A stretch of DNA of 64,000 nucleotides, from NCBI GenBank assembly GCA_033391075.1, contig JAWPMV010000001.1, positions 5,022,001 to 5,086,000 on the forward strand. Direction: 5' to 3'. Position 1 is the first letter of the stretch; every line of letters begins with the position of its first letter. Positions 62,517-64,000 of the stretch are shown here, one piece after another. Source of the stretch: Bacteroidia bacterium. Its GTDB lineage: Bacteria > Bacteroidota > Bacteroidia > J057. The translations under genes and the position numbers were made by a program. Below the pieces are notes generated by a model. It was not told the origin of the DNA. It made no database searches and was given only the letters and a program-made list of their open reading frames with translations.

Positions 62517-64000
62517 ATGGATCAGGGGGAAAAAATAAACTTGTTATTGGTTGAGGACTCTGCGGATGATGCAGAGCTTCTGGTCTTTGAATTAGAACAG
62601 GAGGGTTTTCTCATTGATTCGCAACGGGTATCTTCTGCCGATAATTTCCTCAAAGCTCTTCAAGACCGAGAATGGGATCTGGTGATCTCAGACTATTCCA
62701 TGCAAGGCTTTACGGGCATGGATGTTTTGCATCTCCTGCGGAAGTTTGATCCCATCATTCCCTTTGTGCTTGTTTCGGGGGCAGTAGGAGAAAGAGTAGC
62801 GATTGAATTGATGAAAGAAGGAGGACAGGACTATGTATTAAAAAATAATCTTGTCAGGCTTCCCACCATTCTCCGCAGAGAATTACAGGAATCCCGCATT
62901 AAAAAGAATGCCAACCAGAACAAGGAAAAACTGGCTGAAAGTAATGAGCGCATGCGCCTCATTTATGACTCGACCAGTGATTGTATGAGCCTGATCAGGG
63001 TTACCAGCAATCATATGGAGATTGAATCCGTAAATACCTCTTTCATTCACTGCCATCAAAAAATAGGAGTAGATGCAGAACTGGAAGATTATATCGGCAT
63101 GCTGCTACCTTATTTTTTCGGGGCAAAACTTGAGATGAAGGATGAAAAAGTATTCGAGATGCTCGATCGTATTGGTGAATGTATTCGTAGCCAACGCATC
63201 GTAGAATTTGTCGAAGAACTCATTTTCCGCGACCAGACTCTTTATATTGAGAATTGCATCACACCCATTATTAAAAATGGAACATGTACCCATGTACTCA
63301 GGGTAACCCATGATGTAACCCAACGAATACATTCTACCCAAAAACTCAAAGAAGCCTATCAGGAAGTTGAAACACTCAAAGTAAAACTCGAACAGGAAAA
63401 TCGATATTTAAAAGAAGAACTCAATCTGGAGTATGATTTCAAGAGCATCATCTATCAAAGCGAAAAGTTCAAAAAAATTCTCAAAAATATAGAAGACGTA
63501 GCACCCCTGGATACTACCGTTCTGATCTCAGGAGAAACAGGTACCGGAAAGGAATTGCTGGCCCGAGCGGTACATGATCTCAGCCCAAGAAAGAAAAAAC
63601 CCCTGGTCAAAGTCAATTGTGCAGCCTTGCCAAGAGAACTGATAGAAAGTGAATTGTTTGGCCATGAAGCGGGAGCTTTTACGGGAGCAACCCAAAAGAA
63701 GATGGGGAAATTTGAACTGGCCCAGGATGGGAGTATTTTCCTGGATGAGATTGGTGAACTTCCCATAGAACTACAACCCAAGCTTCTACGGGTTCTTCAG
63801 GAAGGGGAATGTGAGCGAATAGGCGGTACCCAGACCATCAAACTAAATGTCCGAATCATAACTGCTACCAATCGAGATCTCCAAAAGGCTATCAAAGAAG
63901 GAAAATTCCGAGAGGACCTCTACTATCGACTTCATGTATTTCCTATCCATGTCCCTCCTTTACGGGAAAGGACCGATGATATCCTCCCGCTTTTCTTCTT
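62517..64000 (+). CDS. REC-PAS-AAA+ sigma54 activator, 3' end outside window
   Basis: 494 codons visible and open at the window edge. REC domain (1-125; acidic pair in [14 protein letters not shown], Asp in [12 protein letters not shown], Lys in YVLKNN), a PAS unit (about 140-265), a coiled coil (275-300), then AAA+ with Walker [16 protein letters not shown], Walker [10 protein letters not shown] and RERTDDI. The linker and AAA+ part are closely similar to the activator at 54491. Begins 11 bp after the kinase stop codon, so kinase and regulator are a cognate pair. Confidence 0.92.
   Translation, partial: MDQGEKINLLLVEDSADDAELLVFELEQEGFLIDSQRVSSADNFLKALQDREWDLVISDYSMQGFTGMDVLHLLRKFDPIIPFVLVSGAVGERVAIELMKEGGQDYVLKNNLVRLPTILRRELQESRIKKNANQNKEKLAESNERMRLIYDSTSDCMSLIRVTSNHMEIESVNTSFIHCHQKIGVDAELEDYIGMLLPYFFGAKLEMKDEKVFEMLDRIGECIRSQRIVEFVEELIFRDQTLYIENCITPIIKNGTCTHVLRVTHDVTQRIHSTQKLKEAYQEVETLKVKLEQENRYLKEELNLEYDFKSIIYQSEKFKKILKNIEDVAPLDTTVLISGETGTGKELLARAVHDLSPRKKKPLVKVNCAALPRELIESELFGHEAGAFTGATQKKMGKFELAQDGSIFLDEIGELPIELQPKLLRVLQEGECERIGGTQTIKLNVRIITATNRDLQKAIKEGKFREDLYYRLHVFPIHVPPLRERTDDILPLFF

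Noticed and set aside
1-64000. tRNA, rRNA, insertion sequence or phage genes
   Set aside because: No cloverleaf-like T-loop sequences, transposase motifs or phage structural genes were recognised on either strand by eye; a covariance-model scan was not possible.

Overview
The window reads as a chromosomal segment of a marine-type member of the Bacteroidota. The evidence is a FecI/FecR/TonB-receptor triplet whose receptor has an N-terminal STN domain, two proteins ending in type IX secretion (T9SS) sorting domains (YPNPA motif), a DUF1800/DUF1501 pair, several SPII lipoproteins, intermediate GC content and weak Shine-Dalgarno sites. A Saprospiria/Lewinella-like or Cytophagia-like relative is plausible, but genus cannot be fixed from sequence alone. 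No rRNA, tRNA, CRISPR array, insertion sequence or phage gene was seen.

Layout. 1-13 kb: the end of a phosphofructokinase gene, a DUF1080 lipoprotein, a small ECF-sigma operon, an ankyrin protein, a MerR regulator with a small alarmone hydrolase divergent from a Cys-rich exported protein around a perfect 14-bp palindrome, an exported RraA-like/enolase-superfamily pair, an alpha/beta hydrolase, and a beta-carbonic anhydrase/bestrophin operon. 13-34 kb: mostly cell-envelope and exported functions: TPR proteins, a serine beta-lactamase-like hydrolase, an isoquinoline-oxidoreductase-type Mo hydroxylase pair, two S41 peptidases, a very long TraB/GumN protein, a haem-c/FG-GAP lipoprotein, a flotillin/NfeD pair and a cupin lipoprotein. 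One 90-aa protein resembles the effector-associated domains of bacterial conflict systems.

34-54 kb: a T9SS-secreted esterase, then a run of sugar and hydroxy-acid enzymes (2-hydroxyacid dehydrogenase, two SDRs, sugar isomerase/epimerase, sialate O-acetylesterase, GlcD-like flavoenzyme, sialidase-like lipoprotein), the FecI/FecR/TonB receptor unit, the DUF1800/DUF1501/discoidin-T9SS operon and the cytochrome bd operon cydAB.

54-64 kb: a signalling locus read on the plus strand. It begins with a 1372-aa protein of eight PAS domains, sigma54-activator AAA+ and Fis-type HTH, followed by a STAS-like protein, a stand-alone receiver, a multi-PAS histidine kinase, and a second REC-PAS-AAA+ sigma54 activator cut by the window edge. 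The two activators share a coiled-coil linker and AAA+ domain, so the locus looks like a duplicated and elaborated sigma54 circuit; it is the best candidate here for an undescribed system. Intergenic DNA also holds families of palindromic and octamer repeats (about 0.46, 3.0, 4.5, 6.0, 41.2 and 51.6 kb) that no gene explains.
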